Assembly (NCBI GenBank): GCA_035771165.1
Contig: JAWNZC010000473.1
Location: 5,418,501-5,482,500 of the forward strand
Reading direction: 5' to 3'
Source: Paragorgia papillata
Taxonomy: Eukaryota; Cnidaria; Anthozoa; Scleralcyonacea; Coralliidae
DNA length: 64,000 nucleotides
Shown piece by piece: positions 33,251 through 44,954 of the stretch (positions are counted from its first letter, which is position 1; each line of letters opens with the position of its first letter). Both the position numbers and the translations under genes were made by a program. The notes under the pieces were generated by a model. The model worked only from the letters and a program-made list of their open reading frames with translations. It searched no databases and was not told where the DNA came from.

Positions 33251-33526
33251 AATAGGAAAGGTCTAATAAATAAAGGGCATGTTTATATGAAGGCAATTAA
33301 GTGACTCGAGCTAAGCAAATTACTTTGAAAAGGTGAGATCTCAGCTGGTATAAGAATTAAGGTTTCCCAGCTTGCTGTTTAAATGATAAATAGGAAAGGT
33401 CTAAGAAATAAAGGGCATGTTTATATGAAGGCAATTAAGTGACTCGAGCTAAGCAAATTACTTTGAAAAGGTGAGATCTCAGCTGGTATAAGAATTAAGG
33501 TTTCCCAGCTTGCTGTTTAAATGAAT
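33251..33526 (+). repeat. Near-identical 138-bp tandem duplication
   Basis: Two units starting AATAGGAAAGGTCTAA, at 33251 and 33389, with a single visible difference (TAATAAAT vs TAAGAAAT). A very recent local duplication or an assembly duplication. Confidence 0.8.
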
Positions 33527-34019
33527 ATATAATTATAAACTATATATATGGTATATAATCAGATATAAGTTTAACTATTTTATGTAACTTATGGGACTGG
33601 GGATGGGTAACCATGACTAAAAATGCCTGGGCTTTAAAATGATTTTTTTTTATAAATTGTTTCACTTAATTTAAATTCAATATAATTAATTTGCGTTTTT
33701 AGATTTTTGTGGCTATGCCTAACTCTGACCAATATGTCAAAACTGCCAATATTTATGGAGTACGTATACAGTATACTAGCTGTAACTGGATTTGGGAGCT
33801 AGTCTTGAACAGTAATAATTAGTAATCGATCAGCATGTACATAAACTTGAAGTAATATGTGAAAAAAAAATTGTATCAGCTTTGTGATATTGGATTTTTG
33901 TGAGTGTACTTATTCAGCTTACACATTACTATTGTAAAGTATGTTTATCAATTATGAGCTATTGGAGTGGTGGTATTTGTTTTGCCCGGTTTATACCTAA
34001 ACAAATTTCTTTTCCCTTC

Positions 34020-34455
34020 CCAGCTTTCCCCAACAACCAGAATGTTGAATCTGCCAAATTTTGTACATTTGATCATAATTCTCGGCCCCAGGGTTGTGCT
34101 TTTGAACACTTCATTTAAAAAAATTCAAATCCCCCACCTTTTGCCCAGCCTACCCCCCCTCGGGCTTAACACTGATTCGTGCATTACTACCATTACAATG
34201 TGATGTGTTCCCCTTCCCTGACCCTATAGACAGTCAGTTGTGGTCTGACAAGCCACAAAAGCAGACAAATTGCCCATCTCTGCCTAGGAACATTTGAAAA
34301 TTTCCTTTCAAATATTTAAATGCCCCCACCCTGGGGTCACAATTCAAGAGCAAATGCTGTAGGGTGGGGATACAGACATTTACCAAATCCCCCACCTTTG
34401 CCAAGCCTCCCCCCCCCCCCCCTCTCGGGCTTAACACTGATTCGTGCATAAGAGT
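34020..34455 (+). repeat. Two copies of a CTCGGGCTTAACACTGATTC repeat
   Basis: AAATCCCCCACCTTT...CTCGGGCTTAACACTGATTC...GTGCAT occurs at 34122-34185 and 34385-34450, with related sequence ahead of each. A C-run lies in the second. Confidence 0.55.
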
Positions 34456-35092
34456 CAAGGTGGGTCAATACAGTTTTGAAACATGGCCTGTTGATTTTCT
34501 ATTAAATTATTTCTATACAATTCAAACATGCTTCTTTAATCATTTTTATACTACTGATGTAGTGCATGTACAAGTATAATAATTATAAATAATATAAAAT
34601 TTATAAATTTCTTCTTATAGAATTATTAAATGTGCCCATTTTCTTCTTTTTAACTGGCCTTGCTAACTGTCTAGACACAAAAAAAATAAAGAACTTGTGT
34701 AAGCTTTTTAGTGTATAACAAACGCTTATTTTTTACTTTGGCAAGTTTATTTAAATTCTTGGATTTTTCAAGATTACTCGACTATCTAGCAACTGCCAAG
34801 TACTAAGTTGTTTCGCGCTCTCTTTAGTCCACCCTGCCGTCTTCCCGTGTATGCAAAATCTAGCTTTGTCATCGCTGTTATTTCCTCACAGTCTGCTTTA
34901 TGTTTAAAAACAACGTATATCGATACTAGATAATGTTTTCCAATTTCACTTAACAAGTTCGCTGGCATGTCGGCAGCGTATGACAATGGTCAGGCTTCAT
35001 AAATTATAGCCTTCGTAGTGATACGTAGAATTTTAAATAAGATGGCAATACGTTTTACACTAGAAATTTACATAACACACAAGAAGTACTTA

Positions 35093-35471
35093 CCCTATCA
35101 GAGTTCTCTGTTTTCTGAGTATTTTGTTTTGTTTCTTCAAGGGAATTTTCCTCTGAATTTCCTAAAATATCTCCACTCCTTGAAAACGGGGTTTTTAACC
35201 CCGGATATTTATCCCAATTGTATAGACAAAGCCTGGTTACAAAGTTTTGAGCGTTTTTGACGAAAATTTCTCGATAATCTAAAAAATCTCCTCTTAACCA
35301 TGTTTTGAAACACGCGTCTCCCAATGTAAATACGACACCGTCACATGAAATAATTGTAAATCTAAATAATACGAGTAAATCGAGCTGATACTTCAGTAGT
35401 GTTTTCGCTAACGGCTTGCTGCTTAGTCCAACAACTACAAGACGCAAGTAATAAGTACAGAATAATGCCAA
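35093..35471 (-). CDS. Exon-like ORF with consensus donor, unidentified
   Basis: The minus strand is open from 35471 to a GTAAGT donor at 35092, ending KTENSDR in phase 0. Content includes KTLLKYQLDLLVLFRF, then CFKTWLRGDFLDYREIF, then a Glu/Asn/Thr-rich end. A possible acceptor (TCTTGTAG, minus strand) would trim the first dozen residues. A 31-base stretch encoding LRGDFLDYRE occurs again, inverted, at about 31830 on the plus strand, so this may be repeat-derived. I do not recognise the product. The 228-bp mobile element copy 2 lies 47 bases upstream. Confidence 0.3.
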
Positions 35472-35517
35472 AAATATGAATATTTTATATATGTTTACCT
35501 GTTTGCATGTCTAGATA

Positions 35518-35745
35518 CCAGGGTGCATTCCATGTACGTCACGCCGAAGATCTTCGGCGTGAGTTTCAAAAGTGCTCGGCGTGCTGGTGCACAATCACAC
35601 TGCGGTCGGCGCACATATATAGCCATGCAACTATACAAGTTAGTGGGTGGTGCCGGCGCCGGCGTTCGTCTTGACCTCCCTTGGCGCAGCACATGAACAC
35701 CAGTGGCTTATCTTCGGCGTGGGGTTGACATGGAATGCACCCTGG
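35518..35745. mobile_element. 228-bp TIR element, copy 2
   Basis: Same ends and length as 13395-13622, about 98% identical by eye. Flanks differ between the copies, so the element moved alone. Confidence 0.75.
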
Positions 35746-35899
35746 AAGCCAGGTCATTGAAAACGATTTGTTGCTGCCTTGCAAATTTTGAATTCCAAGT
35801 CGAAGCATGGAGAGCCAAGCCACTTTGATACTATTGTCCACTCAGTGTGTGAAAGACAAAATTTCCACTGATATGTCTACATGTAAGTTTTATATCTAG

Positions 35900-35999
35900 C
35901 CCTGTAACTCCTCGTACATCTATGGATACATCTGGTGATGATTTAGATATTGATCATATAAACAACTCCTCGCTTTCATCAGAATCAGATGATAATTGA
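35900..35999 (+). CDS. Possible terminal exon with acidic/Ser tail
   Basis: After TATATCTAG the plus strand reads PVTPRTSMDTSGDDLDID and then an S/D-rich end, stopping at TGA (35999). The composition (Asp, Ser, Thr) and clean end resemble a disordered C-terminus. The only support is composition and a weak acceptor; a GTAAGT sits 17 bases upstream, too close for an intron. Low confidence. Confidence 0.2.
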
Positions 36000-36534
36000 A
36001 CAAAATTAACATTAGATTTGAGTATTAAATATGAAAGTATATGTCCGTTCAGTTGTTTTTTTATAATTATTTAGTTTGTTCAATTCTTTGTATATACATT
36101 AATATAAACTTATAATATATTTATTTGTATAGTATTATTTAATATTAACATTTGTTGTTATCTGCAGTGTGAAAGTTGTTTTTTTTCTTTTGCTGAGGCC
36201 CAAACAAGGAATAAAATGTTTTTCTCACTGCGGGAGGACTGGGGAGAATGTGTCTTAAAAGCCAATTTTTGTTGTATAAACCTCACTATGGGTCGACCTG
36301 AAGTGTGGGAAGAGTCCTATCAGCAATGTTAAACAAATATACATTATTTCTGCTCATATATGTTGCATAATACATCTATTTAATATCCCATTTGATAATT
36401 TGGATAGTTTTGTTTACTTTTATTAATATCTTTATTTTCTGAAGTAGACGTGGGTTTTTGTTTGGTGGCCCAACCGTGGACATACAAAAAAATTGGCGGC
36501 CCATCGAAACCGCCCAAAGATTTTCCATGGCCCA

Positions 36535-36795
36535 TCCCAAATCACTCCGGCCCACCCTAGCAGTTACTTTATGACCGGTCCTTAAGTGGATTTAGCCCTG
36601 ATGACGCGAGAATGAGATTAGTGGTTACCTGGCCCATATTTCTTTTGAAATTGGGCCAGGGTAGGCCAGGTAACCACTAATTTCATTCTCGCGTCATCAG
36701 GGCTAAATCCACTTATGACGATTGCAATTTCACTCATAGCCACTAAAAACGCGCGAAATTTCAGCCAATAGGCCTGAAGCAGAAGTCTTTAGTGG
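36535..36795. repeat. Nested inverted repeats with GGTAACCACTAA
   Basis: CTTAAGTGGATTTAGCCCTG...GGTTACCTGGCCC and its inverse form a palindrome (36590-36718), followed by TTTTTAGTGGC-type sequence shared with 9843 and 49010. CCGGTCATAAAG lies at the left edge. Confidence 0.55.
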
Positions 36796-36890
36796 TTTAC
36801 GGCAAGGGTCTGCGTTATTTAAGAGCAGCGGAGTTCGATCAAAACATTATTCAAAATGGCGGCTTTACCTGAGCATGAAGACAAACATGA

Positions 36891-37049
36891 ATGAATAATC
36901 ATGAGGAAACTGCCTTGGATCAACAGCTGGAAGTTTGTCTTGGAGCGTTTAATGCTCTTGATGTTGAACCGAACCTTCAGTTATTCAAACGAAGTGTTTG
37001 GAATTTGATCAAATTATCCTATTTGGCTTTCAAACCACTGAGTGACTAA
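36891..37049 (+). CDS. Short coding-like ORF, 52 codons, unidentified
   Basis: ATG at 36891 opens MNNHEETALDQQLEVCLGAF followed by NALDVEPNLQLFKRSVW and a Leu-rich end, then TGA. Amino-acid composition is protein-like, with no low-complexity bias. A stronger start context (CAAAATGGCGGC, ATG at 36856) lies just upstream in a different frame and opens MAALPEHEDKHE before a stop. A 4-base repeat (ATGAATGA) between the two could mark a frameshift that split one exon. No homology recognised. Confidence 0.25.
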   Translation: MNNHEETALDQQLEVCLGAFNALDVEPNLQLFKRSVWNLIKLSYLAFKPLSD

Positions 37050-37666
37050 TACGTTTTACTGAATACGAGCATATAACATGCAGGTCGTTTCTTAAGGGAG
37101 AAAGCAAGCTTTGGGTTGACAAAATAAGTGCCCGCTTGAAAGGAATTCGAAGATCAAGCATTCGATCGGTACCCGTACTAAGGCGAGATTGTTCGCAATT
37201 TGCCCAAAACCTCTAGTGAAAAACCTCTAGCTTAACTTGGCGAGAACCGAGGCACTTCTTGACAAGTATAGTAAAAATTGAACACTAAAGGCAACTTGTC
37301 AGAGTAAAAGGGTTAAATAATGGTGTCATGCAAGATATCATGAAACTATTTTACCATGTATAAGGAAATTTAAATCAAATTCTATTGTAAACAATAATTA
37401 TAATACTTTTATTTGTAAAAAAATATTAGCTTTGTCAAGTTTCAAAGAATTTAATAAATTGAAAATTTCCTCTACAGTAGCTTTCTCAATAGAAAAGGTA
37501 GAGCCGACTGGAGGAATATGGTCTTCAAATGAGGGCAAATCTTCGTCCGAAGGAATCAGTTGACTTGCTAAATTAGGCCTAACGCCGGTAGTATGTTTAT
37601 TTAAGAACTCCGGAATTTAATCGGGTTTAGACAACACTTGCCAGATGTTGGTCTAAGCCCTGTTTA

Positions 37667-38016
37667 CATGGAGGGAGGGTAACCCTTCTAGAAGTGTTAC
37701 CATCTTAGAAGGGTTTTGTTTACATAAGCCTGGCAGGAAGGTCATGTTTCAATGAGGGGAAAAAACGCGTACCGAACAAAATATCTTATATAATGATTTT
37801 AGCAATGTGGCTGCCCTTCCTGTTCTTATACACCAGTCCTTGTGAAATATTTTGAAGATATCAAGCAAAACAGCAACAATAACATGTAAACCGAATTGAA
37901 AATATAATAAAGGTCACGCTGAACTTCATGAGGGACAACCTCACTCCGTGTAAACAAGGGCTATCTTTTGACTCGTTTCAAAGGGTAACCCTACCTCCAT
38001 GCATGTAAACAGGGCC
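37667..38016. mobile_element. 350-bp word-type MITE with TAA target duplication
   Basis: Ends GCCCTGTTTACATGGAGG and the inverse of CATGTAAACAGGGCC, flanked by CTAA on both sides. GGGTAACCCT words lie near each end; the centre is unique AT-rich DNA. Confidence 0.65.
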
Positions 38017-38019
38017 TAA

Positions 38020-38710
38020 TACTTAATTTGGATAGAATAATTTTTGTCTTGTCATGACATTGTTTATTGTTTTTCATATTAGCTTACTATTGCCTAGATT
38101 ACCTTCAATTTGTTTCAGTATCTACTGCGCATGCGAGTAGATACTACGTCGGCATGCAAGGTTAAGGTTTTCCCACCAAATTTCAGAAGGTTTTTCAGTA
38201 GATACATGTACGTGTAAACGTACCTATTTTTAACCACTGCAGCATAAAACGTGAAGTGCAAACTGCAATAGCGTTTCGAGCTAAGCCCTTTTATGAGGGA
38301 ATTCATTCCATAAAACGTACCTTAGCTTTATAGTATTTCGAATTTTTTTTCCAATTCAACGTTGCCCATGCAGCACTACATATTTATTTTATAGTATTTC
38401 ATGATTTAATCCGTGTATTGAAAATAACTGAGCTAGACTGCATGCAACTACTGTACGCGTTAGATATAAAATATTGTATCGTTGTTTTTCTCCTAAAAGG
38501 TGTTGTCGGAACGCTAGAAATTTCATTTCAGACACCCCAAATTTCAAAAAATTTCCGGGGGATCATGCCGGCAGTTCTACATTCTTCCTATGGTGACCCC
38601 TGAAAGTCGGCCCTAGAATGTGATTTCCCGGGCCCTATTTCAGAGTCACGCCACCGCTTGGGAACGTGATTGCATCAGTTGTCCTGCATGACTCAACTTT
38701 TGTACCTTTT
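38020..38710. other. No gene; one CATGC-family remnant
   Basis: 38515-38600 has AATTTCCGGGGGATCATGCC of the dispersed family. Long C-run at 38717-38745. Confidence 0.35.
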
Positions 38711-39120
38711 CACTTGTCCCCCCCCCCCCCCCCCCCCCCCCCCACCCCCCAATAAAACTTGCATTGATCGATGGATTGATTAGCGCCTGCTCACAGCTAC
38801 CCCTCCCCTGGCAAAAACAAACATTGATCATGACCAGTAAACGGGGGTTAAATAGTCCGGGTCGGGATCCCCGGTACGGTGGATCATTCTGAAGACACAG
38901 CCGGAAATAAACACGACGATGTTTTTCAATTTTCATGAATTCGATCGGTCCTTGCCTGCTCATTCTTGTTACTTGCACTGCAACTCTATAAACACTTCGT
39001 ACAGAGCAAAAAGATCGACCAGGGCAGAAATTGGTAGATTGGCAGAAATCTCTCTCTCTCTTTGGTTTGCCTATTAAACGTTTATACAAGGGACTTGTAG
39101 TAGCCGAACAAATACAAAAT

Positions 39121-39130
39121 CACTTCCTGG
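39121..39130 (+). promoter_or_regulatory. ETS/GABP-like site in the putative promoter of the receptor gene
   Basis: The sequence CACTTCCTGG lies about 45 bases upstream of the chosen start codon of the multi-exon receptor gene. It fits the ACTTCCGG/ACTTCCTG core bound by ETS-family factors. The surrounding 200 bases are less AT-rich than the neighbourhood, and I see no convincing TATA box. Assignment as a promoter element is inference from position and motif only. Confidence 0.3.
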
Positions 39131-39175
39131 TGTATCAATGGATCATATGGCCTAAATGGCCGAATGTTTCCAGTC

Positions 39176-39313
39176 ATGTCGTCTGATGAGGCAGCAGCAG
39201 CAGCAGCAGTCTCCCCAGGTGACGCGAACGATGAACAGTCGAGCAGTGTCAACATGACGGCTTCGACAGAAATGATGTCTGCAAGCGATATGACCGATAT
39301 TTCACATGTAGAG
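39176..39313 (+). CDS. Receptor gene exon 1: cytoplasmic N-terminus of Grl-like 7TM protein
   Basis: First coding exon of the main gene. It encodes 46 residues beginning MSSDEAAAAAAVSPGD and ending DISHVE, rich in Ser, Ala, Asp and Met and probably disordered. The alanine run comes from a (GCA)6 microsatellite. The exon ends at a consensus donor (GTAAGG at 39314) in phase 0, which fits the phase-0 acceptor at 45388. I chose the ATG at 39176 because it has G at -3. An in-frame ATG at 39164 would add MFPV, and the frame is open further upstream, so the true start is uncertain. No signal peptide is visible, which suits a receptor with a cytosolic N-terminus. Family assignment rests on the downstream exons. 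Confidence 0.62.
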
Positions 39314-40449
39314 GTAAGGAAACAGTTCTGACATATCGATAAAAATCGAGTTTGTTTTGATCGTGTTTATGAAATTGACTCAACTCCCAAACCGCAGAAG
39401 TTTGGTACATCTAAACAGGCCCTTTATTAGTTTGCTATATGGAGGCGCGTTAATTATTACCCGCTCATCTGAGTTACCCGGTTTGCCCAGGATAAACTTT
39501 GCGTTCTGAATATATAAAAGCGAGTTAGCTGGCGAGATGTAAGCTTACTGTATAAATATTTGAGATGAGTGTCATGAACGAAAGTGACAAAAAGCAACGA
39601 ATATAGAAAATTCATCCCGCTTTGCCGAGTTTACCCGGGGAATGTTTATATGGGGAAATGTTTATCCCGCTTTGCCGACTAGATCCTGGCTGTCGATGCC
39701 GAGTTCTCGCGAGTTTAATACCCGTCTGTCTCACATAAACACTGCGGAACTCACACTATATGCTAATATTTAAAGAACTCTCTTTCGCGCTTGATTGTCT
39801 CCATTAATTATCAACATTGCATTCTTTCAGACCAACTGCTCTTATAATTTCCCAGTAAACATTATTCATTCTGGAGTTATTAATTTGCGCACCAAACTCA
39901 AAGTGGTAGTACTTTGATTATAATACGGTTGGTCAGAATGCTGATTCCCAAAAGGATTAATAGTCAATGTCATTTAGAAGTTTTTACTGTAGTTCGGCCG
40001 CGGCGTTGTATGGACGAATCGTCGGTTTCGAACTTTGGACTTTTTGTGTTAGGTTGGTTTTTTTTGGAATAACAATAGAACCCAGAAAATCAATATAATT
40101 GAAGAAATAGAAAATGGCCACCTTTAAGACTCTTCTGTAGAGGCTTTATGTAAGCGAAGCAAATGACTATGTGAGCAAAGATGGGACTGTAGTTATTAAT
40201 GAAGAAGATCAGAGGATCATCCCTCCCTGGGGGTCTATTATAGTTTGGTGGTTTGGGCGGTTTCAGCCATTATTTTAGGCTGGATTTTGCTCATATTTTT
40301 AGGCTGTTTTTTTGGGGTGGTTTGGGTTAACTGAGAACTGTTTGGTTGTGGGAGACTTTGAAATGTCCTCATTAGATATGGTGATCTTTTAGAATATGGC
40401 GTGCTTTTCAGCTGGCAATGATTTCTCAAAAATGGAGTTATGTTCCTAA

Positions 40450-40826
40450 AGGTCCTGTACACAGTGCAATGTTTCATGCAACTTGTTGCAAGACATGGGG
40501 TGTTGCACACTGCAACGCATTTATGCAATTTTCTTATGATTTGTGTTTCAATAAAAGTGGGTGACTGGGGAGAGGCTTGATTGAGTGCCAAATCATAACA
40601 AAATATTGTGAGACAAGTTGCTGAAGTGGTGTTACACAGTGCAACACTGAAACAAATTGCTGCAATCGTTGCAGAAAGTAGAACCTGATTCTACTTTGTG
40701 CAACGATTGTTGCAACTTGTCTCGCAATGATTTTGACCATTTCACAGCATGTTACATGGTGCAATGGTTCATGCAACTTGTCTCGCAACACTGTTGCATG
40801 CAAAATTGCACCGTGTAACAGGGCCT
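40450..40826. mobile_element. 377-bp word-type MITE, TTGCAACTTGTCTCGCAAC words
   Basis: Ends AGGTCCTGTACACAGTGCAA and the inverse of TTGCACCGTGTAACAGGGCC, flanked by TAA (40447-40449, 40827-40829). Interior is dense in TGCAACTTGT, CATGCAAC and GTTGCA words. Lies in intron 1. Confidence 0.7.
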
Positions 40827-41384
40827 TAAGTGAAATGGAAAAGCAGTTGCATTTAAAATTTCCAAAATTGAACAGAGATAGATTTTTGGAAGTTCAAACC
40901 CCCTATAATAGACCCCCTCCCTGTTACCTTCTCCCTTGCCCAATATGCATGCAACTCCAGGGCCATTGAGACCCAGAATGGGTTTAGGGTTGGAATTTCA
41001 GTACAGGCCCTCCACGTGACTTGAATTCCCCATAACAGATCCAGATCTTTCTGAAACAGGGTCCACTTTAAGATTTAGCAAAATTATCAGTGATTTTGAG
41101 CCAGTAAGTTTTGAGGCAAGTTAAATCTTTGTCTTGTCTGGTTACTTAATATAGTAATAACAGGTCTAAATCATAGATTTTAGTATAGATGTTAAATTTT
41201 CAGGCCCTTTCTGGCCCCAGGTGGTAATTATTATCTCCTCTACCCTCCCTTCCTGATGGTACTGTTCACATCGCTTATTTTTGTTTTCTCACTTGCTTAC
41301 ACCTTCTGTAAATAGAGAATAAACCACTGCCCACTCCCACCTTTGCCTGCATGCTTTTGTCTCATGTACATGTATATTAGGCCT

Positions 41385-41690
41385 GGGGGTATTTTTGTAT
41401 ATAAGGTATACGGGTATGTGCCATCCTATTCAGTATGGTTTTCTAGCTCTGGGGTCTGGGATAGGGTATACAAATGTGTCTATCTTGGTTTGCAACAGGG
41501 TGCCTATTTTGGTCTGAGTTAGAGTATGGATGCCAATGTGACACCAGTGCTGGGATAGGGTAGTGGTCTTTTTTAGTTTCTAAAGGTCTGGGATAGCTGT
41601 ATAGAAAATCACCTTTTTAAGTCTGGGATAGGGTCAGGATTTTGATGTCATGGTGGCACACCCCTACCCAAAAATTGCCAGAGTACCAAC
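41385..41690 (+). repeat. Degenerate tandem repeat, GTCTGGGATAGGGTA
   Basis: GTCTGGGATAGGGTATAC, CTGGGATAGGGTAGTGG, GTCTGGGATAGCTGTA and GTCTGGGATAGGGTCAGG at irregular spacing, with poor open frames. Confidence 0.55.
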
Positions 41691-41924
41691 CCCGCAGCCC
41701 CCCAAGGATATTAGGCCTTTGTGAAATGTGCCATGATGTTTTGCATTGCCTGATATTATACACTAGTGTGCATAATTCACATTACAGTATGTTAATTATG
41801 ACAAATTGGGCTTAAAATATTTGGAGGTCTTATTTTTTGGATGGCTAAAGGATTCGAAAGGTGCTTTGCACTTCACAATAGTGAGAAAACACACCATCCT
41901 TGCACAGCAATTCGCAAGGGCACA

Positions 41925-42740
41925 ACCAGGATTTTTGAAAGGTTGGTCGTTTTACCACATGGGGCATGCGCCCCCCCCCCCCCAAAAAAAAAAAAAAAAT
42001 TGTTTTTTTTGAACTTTGGGTCTCTAAAACGGCATTTCCTGCATTCTGAGGAAACTTTTGAGCAAAATATAAAGGTTTTACATCAAATGTGCATCCCACT
42101 ATTTTTAAGAAATATCTCGGTGATTTCGGTCCAAATGAGATTAGACTTTCATTTTGCATTTCCTTTTGTGTCAATTAGCCAAAATAACGTATTGATCGTA
42201 GGCACAGTTTTCTTTCAGGTTTTAATTGTGCTCATGTTAGAGCAATAGAGTGTTGACTTGGTATTGACTTGGTTCGAAGTATTATACAATCTCAATTCTC
42301 AATATTCAATGGCGACCACTGTACTCTACCCAATCAAACATAACACAGTAACACACCAGACCTCAAAATGGCGATCAGTATCCCCAGGAGTCACGACATT
42401 TGCATAAAACGTAAGGAGAAAACAAGATCATGACAAACAACTCTTTTGCAAGTTTTATAAATTTGGAACTTCATATCTTGTTCAGTATAAAAACAGCAAA
42501 ACTCAAAGGCCCCAAAAGAGTAATTAAAGTAACTTTTGACCTCCAAAATTTATAATTATAATAATAATCAGTGATGGATCCAGCTTGATCTGGTAGGGGG
42601 GTGCTACAGGGACGGATCTAGAATTTTTTTAACCTTAGTCAAACCATTGAAATTTGGACCTCTGAAATGGCGTTTCCTGCATTCTGACAGTACTTTGAAG
42701 AAAGATTTAAAAGTTTTAAATCGTGTTTTCAATAGCGCAT
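41925..42740 (+). repeat. Two copies of the CATGC/ACGGCATTTCCTGCATTC family
   Basis: 41925-42120 has GGGGCATGCGCCCCC, TTTGGGTCTCTAAAACGGCA and TTTCCTGCATTCTGAGG. 42575-42740 has GACCTCTGAAATGGCGTTTC and CTGCATTCTGACAGTAC. Same layout as 28820 and 45770. Confidence 0.55.
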
Positions 42741-43081
42741 TTTATCAAACCTGGAAAGTGTCAAATAAATTAAGGGATAAAGTGGACGTTTTATTATACA
42801 AAACATTTAAAATTATAGAAAATAACAGGGGGAAATCCAATAAATCGAATCTTAGGTAGCTGCTATACGTATGCTCCCCCGACGTATTCAAAATGCAGCA
42901 TTTCCATTAATATTAAAAAATAAAAGTGACTTCAAAGCGATATACTTGCTGTTTTAATACTTGCCGAATGAGTTGGGATTTTGGATAACTGAGTAATTGG
43001 CACCCCCCCTGACCACCCGCACCCCCCTGTAAATCCACCACTGATAATAATAATGATAATAATAATAATAATAATAATAAG

Positions 43082-43255
43082 TATAGGTAATAGCATGGTT
43101 TCGAGTGCAATTTGGAAAAAAACATGTACGAGTGAGTTTTTCAAATACTGTCAAAATAGCACGAGTCCGAAGGACGAGTGCTATTTGAAGTATTTGAAAA
43201 ACTCACGAGTGCATGTTTTTCCAAATTGCACGAGAAACCATGCTATTACTTATTA
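43082..43255. mobile_element. Palindrome with central GA-GTCC-GAA-GGAC-GA hairpin
   Basis: Arms AATAGCATGGTTTCGAGTGC, TTTGGAAAAAAACATG... with the inverse to 43255. Centre ATAGCAC, GA, GTCC, GAA, GGAC, GA, GTGCTAT. Intron 1 of the receptor gene. Confidence 0.7.
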
Positions 43256-43554
43256 ATAATATACATGAAAAAATGTTCAAAACAACTGTACTAACATTTT
43301 AACGTACGTGTTTAGCCGTCCTCTCCTCCTCTCCTTGTTAAAAAACGCTTCGCTTCCTTTACTACTTGAAAAAGTTTACTCGAGGCATAAAGAAGCTTCT
43401 GGTCTTCTTGTAGGTACTTCACTTGGCAATATTAAAGCATAACCAGCTTCAAATTTGAACAAATTATCCCCAAAACCGCCGAATCTTGGCCGCCATCTTT
43501 GTTTGTTTTGTGTCGGGAAAAATCCGCTGTACAATCAATTTGATTGGTTCTTGG

Positions 43555-43692
43555 TGATAACAGATTTTTGCACTGTGATTACAGATTTTTGCACTGTGAT
43601 AACAGATTTTTGCACTGTGATAACAGATTTTTGCACTGTGATAACAGATTTTTGCACTGTGATAACAGATTTTTGCACTGTGATAACACAAT
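43555..43692 (+). repeat. 21-bp tandem repeat, about 6.5 copies
   Basis: Unit CAGATTTTTGCACTGTGATA plus A. Because 21 is divisible by three, frames stay open on both strands (VITDFCT units); this is not evidence of coding. Confidence 0.85.
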
Positions 43693-43759
43693 TCTGCACT
43701 CTTGTTTGGGATTAACTGCACTGGAATCAGCCAATCACAGTCGAGATATTTTTTCATGT

Positions 43760-43772
43760 ATATTATTATAAT

Positions 43773-43812
<40 letters not shown>

Positions 43813-43826
43813 GTAATAATAATAAT
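43760..43826 (+). repeat. AAT microsatellite
   Basis: (AAT)n over about 65 bases. Confidence 0.9.
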
Positions 43827-43989
43827 GGTTTTATTGAAGCATATCTACAAAGTAGCTCTTCTTCAATACTATAGTATTAAAATTATTTCTAACAATAAAT
43901 AAGAACTATGTGTGTAAAATAGGGATGCTTAAAATTATATTGTATTTACAATCTGATCATGCGTAAATGCATAAGCGTTCTCTAGCATT

Positions 43990-44331
43990 TTAATTATGAA
44001 ATAATAATGTTTTAACTTGTCTTGCAAAAGATATAAAATCTTTGTCGTCTCTAATTATTTCTGGTAACTGATGAAATAGTTTCGAAGAGCAATCTTGAAA
44101 GGTTCCAGTTTCCAGTGGGATAACAAAGTTGATGCTTTGGCTCGATCGTAATTGGCGGTTAACTATACGCCTTTCGAGCTTTAGGTAGTCTGGGAACGAT
44201 GGGTCCCACAGTGATTTATGTACCAGACGAAGAAGATGATGCTCAGTTCTGAGCTGATGTAACACGTCACTTTCGTTTGTATAATTATTGAGGACGAAGC
44301 TTGAAAGCCAAAATTTCCATCGCACCCCCAA
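43990..44331 (-). pseudogene. Non-LTR retrotransposon reverse-transcriptase C-terminus
   Basis: The minus strand encodes about 113 residues ending ISFARQVKTLLFHN. The order LRTEHHLLRLVHKSLWDPS, PDYLKLERRIVNRQLRSS, VIPLETGTFQDCSSKLF, HQLPEIIR matches the extreme C-terminal region of cnidarian LINE polymerases (PxYLxxxxxIxxRxLRSS, LETGTFQDxxxxLFNxLPE). The frame is intact here, but nothing of the polymerase core is present upstream, so it is a 5'-truncated copy, the usual product of LINE insertion. It lies antisense in intron 1 of the receptor gene. Confidence 0.65.
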
Positions 44332-44954
44332 AAAGGGGGTCGATCGCCCCCTCCGACTCTCTCGTTGCGCGCCTGCCTCCCCCCTATAAATTTGTGCCCG
44401 TACGCCTATGACGTTATGGCAAGGAACGGCAAAAGCTGTTAGTTTACTTAGGCGTTAATCTATTATTATACGTCATGTTGTCGAAGCTATGGTTGCTTTT
44501 TAAAGGTCTTACAAAATACATACAGCATACAATATACGATGTCCTGATCGGTTCTTATTACACGATGACAATGTCCATTGTCTGAACAACAACCTATTCA
44601 TGCCTCAATAATAATACAATGATGTCATGATCTTAAATTACCCTATTTTAATCAACTAAAGAATCATTATGTTACATGATTGTTACAATGAATGAAGTAT
44701 AATGTTTGAACTGGTGGCGCTGCGCTGGGAATCTACAACACTGACTACCAATCAAAAAGTGAAACCAAAAATGGCGGATATGAGATCTTTTTAGACGTCA
44801 GTTTTAGGCCCTGCGCCACAGAATAAAGATAAACAAGATCTATATTCTGTGTGGTCATCTTGGATGCCAGTACATTTGTACTGCTGCGATAAAACAAGAA
44901 CAGCCGAATTACTATTATACATAGGATATGGGTATAGTGTACTTGGGTGCATGT

